Origin: Oscillospiraceae bacterium
Lineage (GTDB): Bacteria > Bacillota > Clostridia > Saccharofermentanales > Saccharofermentanaceae
Length of the DNA: 64,000 nt
Assembly: GCA_902788505.1 (NCBI GenBank)
Contig: CADAKH010000015.1
Location: forward strand, 1 to 64,000
Direction of reading: 5' to 3'
The notes under the pieces are model-generated. The model saw nothing but the letters and a program-made list of their open reading frames with translations. It searched no databases and was not told where the DNA came from. Position 1 is the stretch's first letter. Each line of letters starts with the position of its first letter. The translations under genes and the position numbers were made by a program. Shown piece after piece: positions 33,350-40,165 of the stretch.

Positions 33350-34816
33350 TTATGCTGCTACCTGCTTATATCTTTCAGATGAGATCACGCTCATCATGAA
33401 GGAATAAGGGTCCATGTTGTCAGTCTTCAGCATCGCGAAGATCTGAGGTGACATACCTGAGACCAGGGTAACGCCCTTTTCATTCATTGTGACAGGCTGC
33501 TGCCTGTTGAAGCTGTTGACATTCCAGAAGACCATAGAAGGCAGCCTGTAGCCGGCTCTCTCGAACTTTGCCCTGGCATTCTCAAAGTTTGTCATGTCTG
33601 CGTCATTGGCGCAGGAGTCAAACTCCATGTCCGAGATGATGATCAGCCTTGAAGGCATATCCTTCTGCTTCAGTCTGTTCTTGACCGCTGTGTTCAAGAT
33701 CAGGTCGAATGTCTTGCCGATATTTGTGTTGCTGCATTCATTGAAGCTCATGCAGTACTGAACCTTCTCGAAAATATCCTTACCCTTGATCTCAACCAAC
33801 TGAGGGTTAGCTGAGAAAGTGATGAAGTGATTTCTGAAAGCGCCTTTGTTGCGCTCTGCAAAGTAGATGCCCAAAGATTCGGCAACTGCTGCAGGCATAA
33901 CGCTTGCGCCACCCCAGTACATTGAGCCGGAGCCGTCAACCACAACCAGAGTGTTATCAGAGTTCACATAGTTCTCCAATGCATTCCATGTAGTATCCAG
34001 AACTGCTCTTTCCTCAGAGGACATGCCCTTTCTGTTCCTGATAACAGTGCCTGCAATGTCGTAAGGAGTCAGGGTACTTGTATTCAGCTCATAAGGATTC
34101 TTTATAGCTTCCATAATGAACTTCTGGTATCTTTCACCATCATTTCTGATGAAGGCTTTTCTGTACTTGAACAGAGCCTTTGAAGGCTGAATGTTGTACT
34201 CAAAAGAGTAGTCCTTCTCTCTCAGGTTATTCTCAATGATCCTGATATAACCTCTCAAAGAAGACAGCATCTTTCTGTATGATTCATAAGACATATCCAT
34301 GCCCTTTGCAATCTTTTTTGCAAGCCTTACAGCTTCCTTATTGCTTGTGTTTACAGAAGGCAGCCACTTTGCCATCAGAGAGACTAAGCCCTGTGCCTGC
34401 ATGGACTTCATGTCATCTGCCAGAACGGCTTTGATATATGCGATTGCATCCTTCTCACAAGGAGTATCCATCAGTTCCAGGATATCATCATATCTGCCGT
34501 ATTCGGCAATATTATCGATATTTCTGACTGCAACTTCAGGATAGTTGGAAGCCAGGTATCTGAAGATTACTCTGAAGAATCTTCTCTCACCCAGGCCGCC
34601 TCTGACATCTCTTGCAAAGAAGAGTGTCTTCATGGCAATATCCCTGTCTTCTGCAAAGGCTCTGATGAACCTCTCGATGATCTCTTCATCCTCTGCATTT
34701 CTCAATGCGCCTGCTGTTGCAAACAGATCCAGGCAGTCAGACATTGTAGATGCATTTGATGCTGCTCCGTTTGCTGTGTAAGCCCTGTTAGCTTCTCTCT
34801 TTAAAAACTTCAACAT
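33350..34816 (-). CDS. rsr: TROVE-domain RNA-binding protein (bacterial Ro60 / Rsr)
   Basis: 488 residues. Residues 1-300 are a TROVE HEAT-like ring (SDCLDLFATAGALRN, ARDVRGGLGERRFFRV, YGRYDDILEL, LVSLMAKWLPSVNTSN, MDMSYESYRKMLSSLR, LTPYDIAG). Residues 325-488 are a vWA domain with MIDAS VVVDGSGSMYWGG and IIISDMEFD. Ro60 proteins bind Y RNAs and misfolded RNAs and can direct PNPase. The start at 34816 has AAAGGAGG upstream; the longer frame would run into the Y-RNA-like locus. The neighbouring tRNA-mimic RNA and WYL regulator are the context expected of a bacterial Ro system. The protein has its own terminator. Confidence 0.95.
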   Translation of the reverse strand: MLKFLKREANRAYTANGAASNASTMSDCLDLFATAGALRNAEDEEIIERFIRAFAEDRDIAMKTLFFARDVRGGLGERRFFRVIFRYLASNYPEVAVRNIDNIAEYGRYDDILELMDTPCEKDAIAYIKAVLADDMKSMQAQGLVSLMAKWLPSVNTSNKEAVRLAKKIAKGMDMSYESYRKMLSSLRGYIRIIENNLREKDYSFEYNIQPSKALFKYRKAFIRNDGERYQKFIMEAIKNPYELNTSTLTPYDIAGTVIRNRKGMSSEERAVLDTTWNALENYVNSDNTLVVVDGSGSMYWGGASVMPAAVAESLGIYFAERNKGAFRNHFITFSANPQLVEIKGKDIFEKVQYCMSFNECSNTNIGKTFDLILNTAVKNRLKQKDMPSRLIIISDMEFDSCANDADMTNFENARAKFERAGYRLPSMVFWNVNSFNRQQPVTMNEKGVTLVSGMSPQIFAMLKTDNMDPYSFMMSVISSERYKQVAA

Positions 34817-34849
34817 TTCCTTTTCCTCCTTTACAAGGTGCCGTGGGAT

Positions 34850-35036
34850 CTCCCCCAGATCGATTAACAGTCGCGCATGCAATTGCTGTATGCACCTTTA
34901 ATCAACGTTTTGTACAAGACACTTTGTCTTCGCCTTGACAGCTATGGCAGGATTCGAACCTGCAAACCAACCTCTGCTGATTGCTGAGCGTGTCTTTCAC
35001 GTTGCAGCCTTATGTTAACCCCGGCAAGTGGGGTTT
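34850..35036 (-). ncRNA. Y-RNA-like RNA (YrlA-type) with tRNA T-arm mimic
   Basis: On the minus strand upstream of the Ro60 gene is a perfect tRNA T-arm (GCAGG-TTCGAAT-CCTGC, complement of 34947-34963), preceded by an anticodon-like arm (GCTG..CGTG-AAAGA-CACG..CAGC, complement of 34983-35008) and by AACCCC/GGGGTT (35017-35036). After the T-arm come the motif GGCGAAGACA and a hairpin AAGACA-AAG-TGTCTT (34916-34930). No 7-base acceptor partner for the strand after the T-arm exists, and no CCA, so it is not a normal tRNA. YrlA RNAs bound by bacterial Ro60 carry just such a tRNA-like module plus a Ro-binding stem. The ends are approximate. Confidence 0.75.
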
Positions 35037-35048
35037 AAAAGATGCAGA

Positions 35049-35077
35049 TTGACTTGTTATTACAACCCCAATATAAT
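35049..35077 (+). promoter_or_regulatory. Sigma-A promoter of the WYL regulator, with repeated ACAACCCCAA
   Basis: TTGACT (35049) and TATAAT (35072) are separated by 17 bases, near consensus. The start codon of the WYL gene is 63 bases downstream. The decamer ACAACCCCAA occurs within the spacer (35062) and again at 35117, before the gene; a third AACCCC lies at 35017 in the Y-RNA-like 5' hairpin. The repeats could be regulator binding sites. Confidence 0.7.
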
Positions 35078-35139
35078 CAGTGTATTAAAGTAATTTTCGG
35101 AGATTTGGAATATTTCACAACCCCAAATAGGAGTTAGGC

Positions 35140-36138
35140 ATGACTGAAAAATACAAGATATATCTGTCCGAGGACACGAAAATGAGGCTTATCAACGATG
35201 CCGAACTCTTCGAATTCTACAGGAATGACGGCAGCGTCAACCTCAACGGTTTTCTCAAAGAGCTTATCGTCAATTATTTCGAGCAGTACCGTAAAGACAA
35301 TGATGCACTTCTAAATAACATGCTCGAAGAATTAACATCGGTAAAATCACTCAAGTCCAAAGATGCTTCAGTTCTGGCTGAGAAAATAATAACAACATAC
35401 ATCAACAACAGGGAGAACACTTCCGGCAAGAGCTCCGTTATCACGCTCACCGTCAGCGGTGAATCCTATAACATCGTACAGATAATCGAGAACAATCTTC
35501 TTAAAGACAACTCGCTTTCCGGATACATCAAGGACATGTTCCTGTCCTACCTCTCAATCCCGAGAAACAAGCGCGAAGAGATAATCTTCAGACAGACTTA
35601 CGACGCTATCAGCAAAGCGATCGCCGAGAGCCGTGTCCTGTCATTTACTTCGACCAATTCACCCAAACAGGGAACCGTCTATGTCGAACCTTACCTTATC
35701 GCGACATCAAAGGAAGAACAGTTCAGCTACCTTCTCTGCCACGGCCACAGATACGATCTTGATCACACATTCAGGATCTCAAGACTTCGAAATGTATTCA
35801 TAACATCAGACGTATTCGTAAGGAGCAAAAAGACGGAAGAGCGGCTCACTCAAGTTGGAATACGTCATCCCCACTCCGCATCCCCCGACATTCACGCAGT
35901 CATCCTGATGACCGAACGCGGCAAACAGATGTACAAGATGATCGTCAAAAACAGACCTTCCGTGACCGAGATCAAAGGCAACAGATACCATTTCGACTGG
36001 CCGCAGCAGCAGCTCGAAGACTACTTCAGAAGATTCGGCAAAGAAGCGGTCGCTCTCCGTCCGAAGTCACTCAAGACCAAGCTTCAGATTTATTATTCCG
36101 ATGCAGCTGAAGCGTATTCGGATAAGGCCTCACACTAA
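35140..36138 (+). CDS. WYL-domain transcriptional regulator
   Basis: 332 residues. The N-terminal 60 residues (KYKIYLSEDTKMRLINDAELFEFYRNDG..FLKELIVNYFEQY) suggest a ribbon-helix-helix rather than the common winged helix. The C-terminal half contains the WYL-like strand pair TVYVEPYLIATSKEEQFSYLLCHGHRYDLDHTFRISRLRNVFIT and then RGKQMYKMIVKNRPSV. WYL domains bind ligands or nucleic-acid fragments and switch transcription in DNA damage, CRISPR and RNA-repair settings. It is divergent from the Ro60/Y-RNA-like locus, so it probably regulates it. The start has AGGAGT and a near-perfect promoter upstream. Confidence 0.82.
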   Translation: MTEKYKIYLSEDTKMRLINDAELFEFYRNDGSVNLNGFLKELIVNYFEQYRKDNDALLNNMLEELTSVKSLKSKDASVLAEKIITTYINNRENTSGKSSVITLTVSGESYNIVQIIENNLLKDNSLSGYIKDMFLSYLSIPRNKREEIIFRQTYDAISKAIAESRVLSFTSTNSPKQGTVYVEPYLIATSKEEQFSYLLCHGHRYDLDHTFRISRLRNVFITSDVFVRSKKTEERLTQVGIRHPHSASPDIHAVILMTERGKQMYKMIVKNRPSVTEIKGNRYHFDWPQQQLEDYFRRFGKEAVALRPKSLKTKLQIYYSDAAEAYSDKASH

Positions 36139-36351
36139 GAGCTGCTTCTTTCCAGAACCAATCTCAAAATGGCATTTGACGATGCCCAGATCGACCCGGC
36201 TCAGCACGCCGCCCTTATCGATAAACTCTACGGTCTCATCATCATTCAGCTTTATCAGGAACTTCTGCTGATTTATCGCAGTGGGTGCAAGCAAAGCCAT
36301 CTCGACACCCTTTTCAAACCACTCGAGTCTTTGCGTGGAAGATGTGATAGA
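36130..36351 (-). pseudogene. 3' remnant of a nitroreductase-family gene
   Basis: On the minus strand an open frame, starting after a TAG at 36352, reads QRLEWFEKGVEMALLAPTAINQQKF..FIDKGGVLSRVDLGIVKCHFEIGSGKKQLLV and stops at 36130. APTAxNQQ and DLGIxxxHFE are the C-terminal landmarks of putative TM nitroreductases. The flavin-binding N-terminus and any start codon are missing. The stop overlaps the end of the WYL gene by nine bases. The neighbour at 36387 is on the other strand. Confidence 0.7.
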
Positions 36352-36386
36352 CTAAATTATCACCAATGGAAAAGGGGGAGATAAAA

Positions 36387-36785
36387 ATGGCAAGATATGG
36401 CGGTTACACAAGTGCCAATGAGTTAAAAGGTGCGGCATCAGAGGCGCGCAATGCGGAAAGAGTTGCAGATGCTAACAGAAGCATTAATGAACTCAGGAGC
36501 GACATCTTAAGACTCAGGATAATGCTTCAGGCCATGATGGCAGTCATGATCGAACAGGGGGTTGATCCCAATCTCATCAACGCAAAGATCGAAGAGATCG
36601 TCTCAAAGCCTGAGACATTTGAGCCCACAGGAAAAGAATCCGCACCCTGCCCGAGATGCGGACGCATGATCCTCGATAACGGCACAACACCTTTGACCGG
36701 AACATGTCTCTACTGCGGTGAAGTTATCAGGTTCGCTCCTAAGATCGAAGTTGAAGAAAAGCAGAATACAGAAGAGAACTCCTGA
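36387..36785 (+). CDS. Zinc-ribbon protein of unknown function
   Basis: 132 residues. The N-terminal 85 residues are helical (ASEARNAERVADANRSINELRSDILRLRIMLQAMMAVMIEQGV), probably a coiled-coil dimer. A zinc ribbon follows, CPRCGRMILDNGTTPLTGTCLYCGE (CxxC..CxxC), then a Glu-rich tail. Such proteins often accompany membrane or phosphatase genes. The ATG at 36387 has AAAGGGGGAG upstream, so it is preferred over 36366. It precedes a metallophosphoesterase gene by 31 bases and is probably cotranscribed with it. Confidence 0.8.
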   Translation: MARYGGYTSANELKGAASEARNAERVADANRSINELRSDILRLRIMLQAMMAVMIEQGVDPNLINAKIEEIVSKPETFEPTGKESAPCPRCGRMILDNGTTPLTGTCLYCGEVIRFAPKIEVEEKQNTEENS

Positions 36786-36816
36786 TTCGTTGCATTGATC
36801 TCCCGGAAAGGACCCG

Positions 36817-37518
36817 ATGATCTACGTAATCTCTGACCTTCACGGATATCCTCACGACAAGTTTCTTGCCCTGTTAGACAAGGCAGGTTTTGGCAAGAAC
36901 GATTTTCTTTATATCTTAGGTGATGTCGTGGACCGCAACGGTGACGGCGGTGTTGAGACATTAAACTGGCTCATGTATCAGACCAACGCCCAGCTCATCT
37001 TAGGCAACCATGAAGCGATGCTGCTCGCATGCTCATTTGTATTCGATGAGATAACCGAAGACAGCATAGATTCTTTAACAGCTGAGAAGATCGATATGCT
37101 CAGCAGATACCAGTTAGACGGCGGAGATATCACCCTCAAAGCCATGCAGAAACTTCCGAAAGAAACACAACAGGATATACTCGATTATCTCCGTGACTGC
37201 CCGTTATACGAGACTGTAAACGCAGGCGGCAAAAACTTCATACTCGTTCATGCAGGACTTGATAACTTCGATCCGGAAAAGAGAATAGAAGACTACACAA
37301 CAGAAGAACTTCTTTGGGCCTGGCCGGAACTTACAGATGTTTACTACAAAGATAAAATGACCATCTTCGGTCACACACCTACATTCTCATTCGGCGACGA
37401 ATACGAAGGCAAGATAATCCAGACCGGCACCTGGATCGACATCGATGTCGGTGCAGGATTTGGCAGAGAACCGGTGCTGGTGAGGTTGGATGATATGAGA
37501 GAGTACAACGGCTCTTAA
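36817..37518 (+). CDS. Calcineurin-like metallophosphoesterase (PPP-type)
   Basis: 233 residues with the full set of metallophosphoesterase motifs: VISDLHGYPH (DxH), ILGDVVDRNGD (GDxxDR), LILGNHEAM (GNHE), and ILVHAGLD plus FGHTPTF (GH). This resembles the bacterial PPP Ser/Thr phosphatases and ApaH-like enzymes. It is cytoplasmic, and its target is not known. The RBS GGAAAGGA lies before the ATG. It follows the zinc-ribbon gene and ends 27 bases before a convergent gene. Confidence 0.93.
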   Translation: MIYVISDLHGYPHDKFLALLDKAGFGKNDFLYILGDVVDRNGDGGVETLNWLMYQTNAQLILGNHEAMLLACSFVFDEITEDSIDSLTAEKIDMLSRYQLDGGDITLKAMQKLPKETQQDILDYLRDCPLYETVNAGGKNFILVHAGLDNFDPEKRIEDYTTEELLWAWPELTDVYYKDKMTIFGHTPTFSFGDEYEGKIIQTGTWIDIDVGAGFGREPVLVRLDDMREYNGS

Positions 37519-37544
37519 TATCTAAATATCAAATGTGTGATTCA

Positions 37545-38240
37545 TCACACTATCACCAACGAATTCATTATTTCATAAAGAAGCAGAAAATCCTTTGCTG
37601 TAATTAATACTTTTGAACTTGCGGCGGCGGCAGCACAAGTGGTATTGCCGATAGTTTCATATTCTTTGCGACTGACATTTATAACTATTGGAAACTTGGA
37701 ATCAATCGTTTTCTTTATGCCATCCGGTTCACTATCTTTGTTTTTAAAACCATTCTTCTCAAGTAGGTCGACAAATTCTTTTCTGGCACTCTTTCCGCTG
37801 ATTTTTACATGGTATTCCCCACGAAGTTTCTTTACCTTGCGATGCCATATTAGTTCATCGAAATCAGGATGGTCTATAGATTTAATTGCCCCATAGCATT
37901 CAGGCTTTTCAATCACAGGTGAAAACCGGCTTCCAACAAGCGCAACCGTTAATTCACCATAAAAATACTCATTACCATCTTCGTCACAACAAGATCCAAA
38001 CGCGGGATAGTTTGGACCATAACCTTTGTTCTGCCTATATGCACCTTCGAATCTTAAACGGCCATTCTTATAGTATTCTCTACCATAAACAAGACCCTTT
38101 GAATCAAAGACTCCTTCCTGACACTTCTTACCATTTGAATAATAAGAAGTCCCTGCACCAAAAGGTTTGCCTCCTTTGGTAAATCCTTCATACATGAGTT
38201 TGCCGTTTTTCGAGTATATCTTCTTCCATTCTTCTTTCAT
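37545..38240 (-). CDS. MORN-repeat protein
   Basis: 231 residues. The N-terminal 90 hold at least four MORN-like repeats (KNGKLMYEGFTKGGKPFGAG, SNGKKCQEGVFDSKG, YKNGRLRFEGAY, DGNEYFYGEL). The rest has an alpha/beta C-domain with a hydrophobic Ala run (CAAAAASSKVLIT). YwqK-like MORN proteins are annotated as antitoxins or membrane-binding modules. The ATG at 38240 has AGAGGG upstream; frame open to 38261. No toxin partner is visible next to it. Confidence 0.75.
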   Translation of the reverse strand: MKEEWKKIYSKNGKLMYEGFTKGGKPFGAGTSYYSNGKKCQEGVFDSKGLVYGREYYKNGRLRFEGAYRQNKGYGPNYPAFGSCCDEDGNEYFYGELTVALVGSRFSPVIEKPECYGAIKSIDHPDFDELIWHRKVKKLRGEYHVKISGKSARKEFVDLLEKNGFKNKDSEPDGIKKTIDSKFPIVINVSRKEYETIGNTTCAAAAASSKVLITAKDFLLLYEIMNSLVIV

Positions 38241-38299
38241 TGTTTTACCCTCTATATCCAACTTCTTATTCCATTAGCTTGATCGTAAAGTGCGGTCTG

Positions 38300-39094
38300 T
38301 CAGATCGCACTCTTAAATTTGAGGACAACATCAAGAATGTCACTGGACAGAAAGTTCATACCACTATCAATAATATCTTCCGGTATACCCCAGAACGCTT
38401 CAGCAACAGCACCTGCAATCGCTGCAAGCGTATCTGTATCTCCGCCAATGTACATGACGTTCCTTACAGTCTCTTCGTAGCTGTCTGCTTCAAGGAAACA
38501 TGTGAATGCTTCAGGCATAGTTCTCATGCAGTCTTCAACGTGATGGTAGGAAGGACTAATCTCATCCAGAGTTCTGTTAAGGTTGTAACCGAATTCATCT
38601 TCGATATACTTCTTAATCTCGTCCTTGGAAGCTCCGTTCCTTGCCATGAATATTGCTGCAGCAACAGACTCCGCACCCTTTATTCCTTCAGGGTGGTTAT
38701 GTGTAACTTCCGCTGTCCATCTTGCAACTTCACGTGTGCGCTCTAAAGAATCGTACAGCCAGCCAACAGAAGAGACTCTCATGCCGGAACCGTTACCATA
38801 ACTTCCGTATGGCTTGGGTTCTTCAGAAAGGACCCACCTGATAAATCTTCCGCCATAGCCTGCGTCAGGATATCTCTGACCCCACATCTTCATGGACTTG
38901 ATAAGTTCAGACTTAATCGTCTTCTCATCTGAATCCTTACCTGCATTCATGAGTGCTTCCGCTACTGCAACAGTCATTACGGTATCATCCGTAAAGTTGC
39001 ACCTGGGTGTAAAGAGTTCAAACTCCCTGCTTTTGCTTCCCCTGTCAAATTCAAATCTGCTTCCTATAATGTCTCCGATTATTGCTCCGTACAT
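38300..39094 (-). CDS. ADP-ribosylglycohydrolase family protein (DraG/ARH-like)
   Basis: 264 residues of the all-helical ADP-ribosyl-glycohydrolase fold: MYGAIIGDIIGSRFEF, CNFTDDTVMTVAVAEAL (the TDDT metal motif), and GGDTDTLAAIAGAVAEAF (GGDTDT metal motif). These enzymes release ADP-ribose from Arg or Ser or hydrolyse related nucleotides using Mg2+. It sits 30 kb from the sirtuin/macrodomain operon, so a link is only thematic. RBS GGAGGG before the ATG. Single gene between the MORN gene and the riboswitch-led small gene. Confidence 0.93.
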   Translation of the reverse strand: MYGAIIGDIIGSRFEFDRGSKSREFELFTPRCNFTDDTVMTVAVAEALMNAGKDSDEKTIKSELIKSMKMWGQRYPDAGYGGRFIRWVLSEEPKPYGSYGNGSGMRVSSVGWLYDSLERTREVARWTAEVTHNHPEGIKGAESVAAAIFMARNGASKDEIKKYIEDEFGYNLNRTLDEISPSYHHVEDCMRTMPEAFTCFLEADSYEETVRNVMYIGGDTDTLAAIAGAVAEAFWGIPEDIIDSGMNFLSSDILDVVLKFKSAI

Positions 39095-39173
39095 ATCATT
39101 CCCTCCGTCTTCTTTTATGCTTGAATTGTATCAACTGCGAGCAGTCCGGTGGTCGCCTTGAAAGCGACATATA

Positions 39174-39377
39174 TCATTCCGTATCTTCGGGTATCTCAAA
39201 TCCGTTGGCTTCAAAGTCGTTGCGAATCAACTTCTTAATGTATGTAGCCTTGCCAATATCACCCAACTTATTCAGCCACTCAATAATATCTGTGTCATAC
39301 TTCTTGCTAAGGCGTACGTTTAACTGAATTGTGTTTGCCTTTTGGTACTTTGTAATGTAAGTAATGTCGTTTGCCAT
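39174..39377 (-). CDS. Small ribbon-helix-helix-like protein downstream of an aptamer
   Basis: 67 residues: a short beta strand (ANTIQLNVRLSKK) followed by two helices (DTDIIEWLNKLGDIGKATYIKKLIRNDFEANG). This is the strand-helix-helix order of RHH DNA-binding proteins (CopG/MetJ-like). The RBS AAAGGAG lies eight bases before the ATG. The leader contains a SAM-I-clan-like aptamer and terminator (39406-39538). A MetJ-like RHH fold under a SAM-type riboswitch would be apt, but that is inference. It ends 79 bases upstream of nothing else on the strand except the ARH gene. Confidence 0.75.
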   Translation of the reverse strand: MANDITYITKYQKANTIQLNVRLSKKYDTDIIEWLNKLGDIGKATYIKKLIRNDFEANGFEIPEDTE

Positions 39378-39405
39378 AATGTTTCTCCTTTCGATGTAAA
39401 AAATA

Positions 39406-39432
39406 ATCCCGTTTCCGCTTGGGCGACGAGAT
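39406..39432 (-). terminator. Riboswitch expression-platform terminator (copy A)
   Basis: On the minus strand ATCTCGT..ACGGGAT, 7 pairs including one G-U, followed by TATTTTTT. It lies between the aptamer and the RBS of the small RHH gene, as for a transcription-controlling riboswitch. Confidence 0.7.
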
Positions 39433-39448
39433 CACTATTTGAAAGTTT

Positions 39449-39538
39449 CCACATATGACCATCGTCCAAGCTTTAGCACCTTGCTTTGCAGGTTGCTGTG
39501 CGGTCATCAGGCTTGTCCCTCGCGCACTCTTTATGGTA
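39449..39538 (-). promoter_or_regulatory. SAM-I-clan-like riboswitch aptamer (copy A)
   Basis: Minus-strand leader with P1 ACCAT/ATGGT, GAGGGACAAGCC, GATGA, CAGCAACC, a P3 hairpin ACCTGC..GC-AAGGT, and GGTGCTAAAGCTTG. These are the SAM-I core elements (GAGGGAC, GCAACC, GGUGCUAA) in order. A pseudoknot CAAGC/GCTTG links the P2 loop to the strand after GGTGCTAA, as in SAM-I. The P4 arm of SAM-I is absent, so it looks like a SAM-I/IV-type variant. A terminator follows. A second copy is at 42848-42933. Confidence 0.65.
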
Positions 39539-39620
39539 GTTTCAGTTTAGCATGGATCTGTAAAAAATAGGTCCTATTATATGGACAGTTAACAGCCGCA
39601 TTCAAGGCGTCTTGCTGTAA

Positions 39621-40132
39621 ACATGGACAACTGATGTATCCGAATTCCACATAGCAGCCGGCAAGCTCTATTTGTCACCTATTCTGGATATGCATAACAG
39701 AGAAATAATCTCATATAACATTTCAAAAAGTCCAAACTACATGCAGATAACGGATATGTTAAATAAGGCATTCAACAAATTCGATGACCTCAGCAATCTC
39801 ATATTTCATTCAGATCAAGGATGGCAGTATCAGATGTTCCAATACCACAAGGCATTAAGAGAAAGAGGTATAACACAGTCTATGTCACGCAAGGGAAATT
39901 GCTTAGACAACAGCCCAATGGAGAACTTCTTCGGTAAAATGAAGAACGAGATGTTCTATGGACACGAGTATGAATTCAAGACGTTAGAACAGTTACAAAA
40001 AGCTATGGAAGAATACATATATTACTATAATAACGAGCGAATTCAGATCAAACTGAAAGGACTGACTCCTTGCCAGGCAAGGAGTCAGTCCTTATACCCA
40101 TTTTAAATCGTCCAACTTTTGGGGTTCACTTC
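39621..40132 (+). mobile_element. 5'-truncated IS3-family transposase remnant
   Basis: The frame opens after a TAA at 39618 and reads TDVSEFHIAAGKLYLSPILD..HSDQGWQYQ..SPMENFFGKMKNEMFYG..EYIYYYNNERIQ, i.e. the three DDE residues of an IS3-type OrfB (IS150-like) with the N-terminal half and OrfA missing. It stops at 40106. The right part carries GTCCAACTTTTGGGGTTCACTTC, typical of an IS3 terminal repeat region, near 40110-40132. The left end is lost, so it cannot move alone. It marks the left side of the accessory island and has no start codon with an RBS. Confidence 0.8.
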
Positions 40133-40165
40133 AAAGTGACAGCCCCTATATAAATCAATTTGGTA

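Noticed and set aside
34947..34963. Canonical tRNA suggested by the perfect T-arm
   Set aside because: No acceptor-stem partner, D-arm or CCA end at tRNA distance; treated as a Y-RNA-like tRNA mimic next to Ro60.
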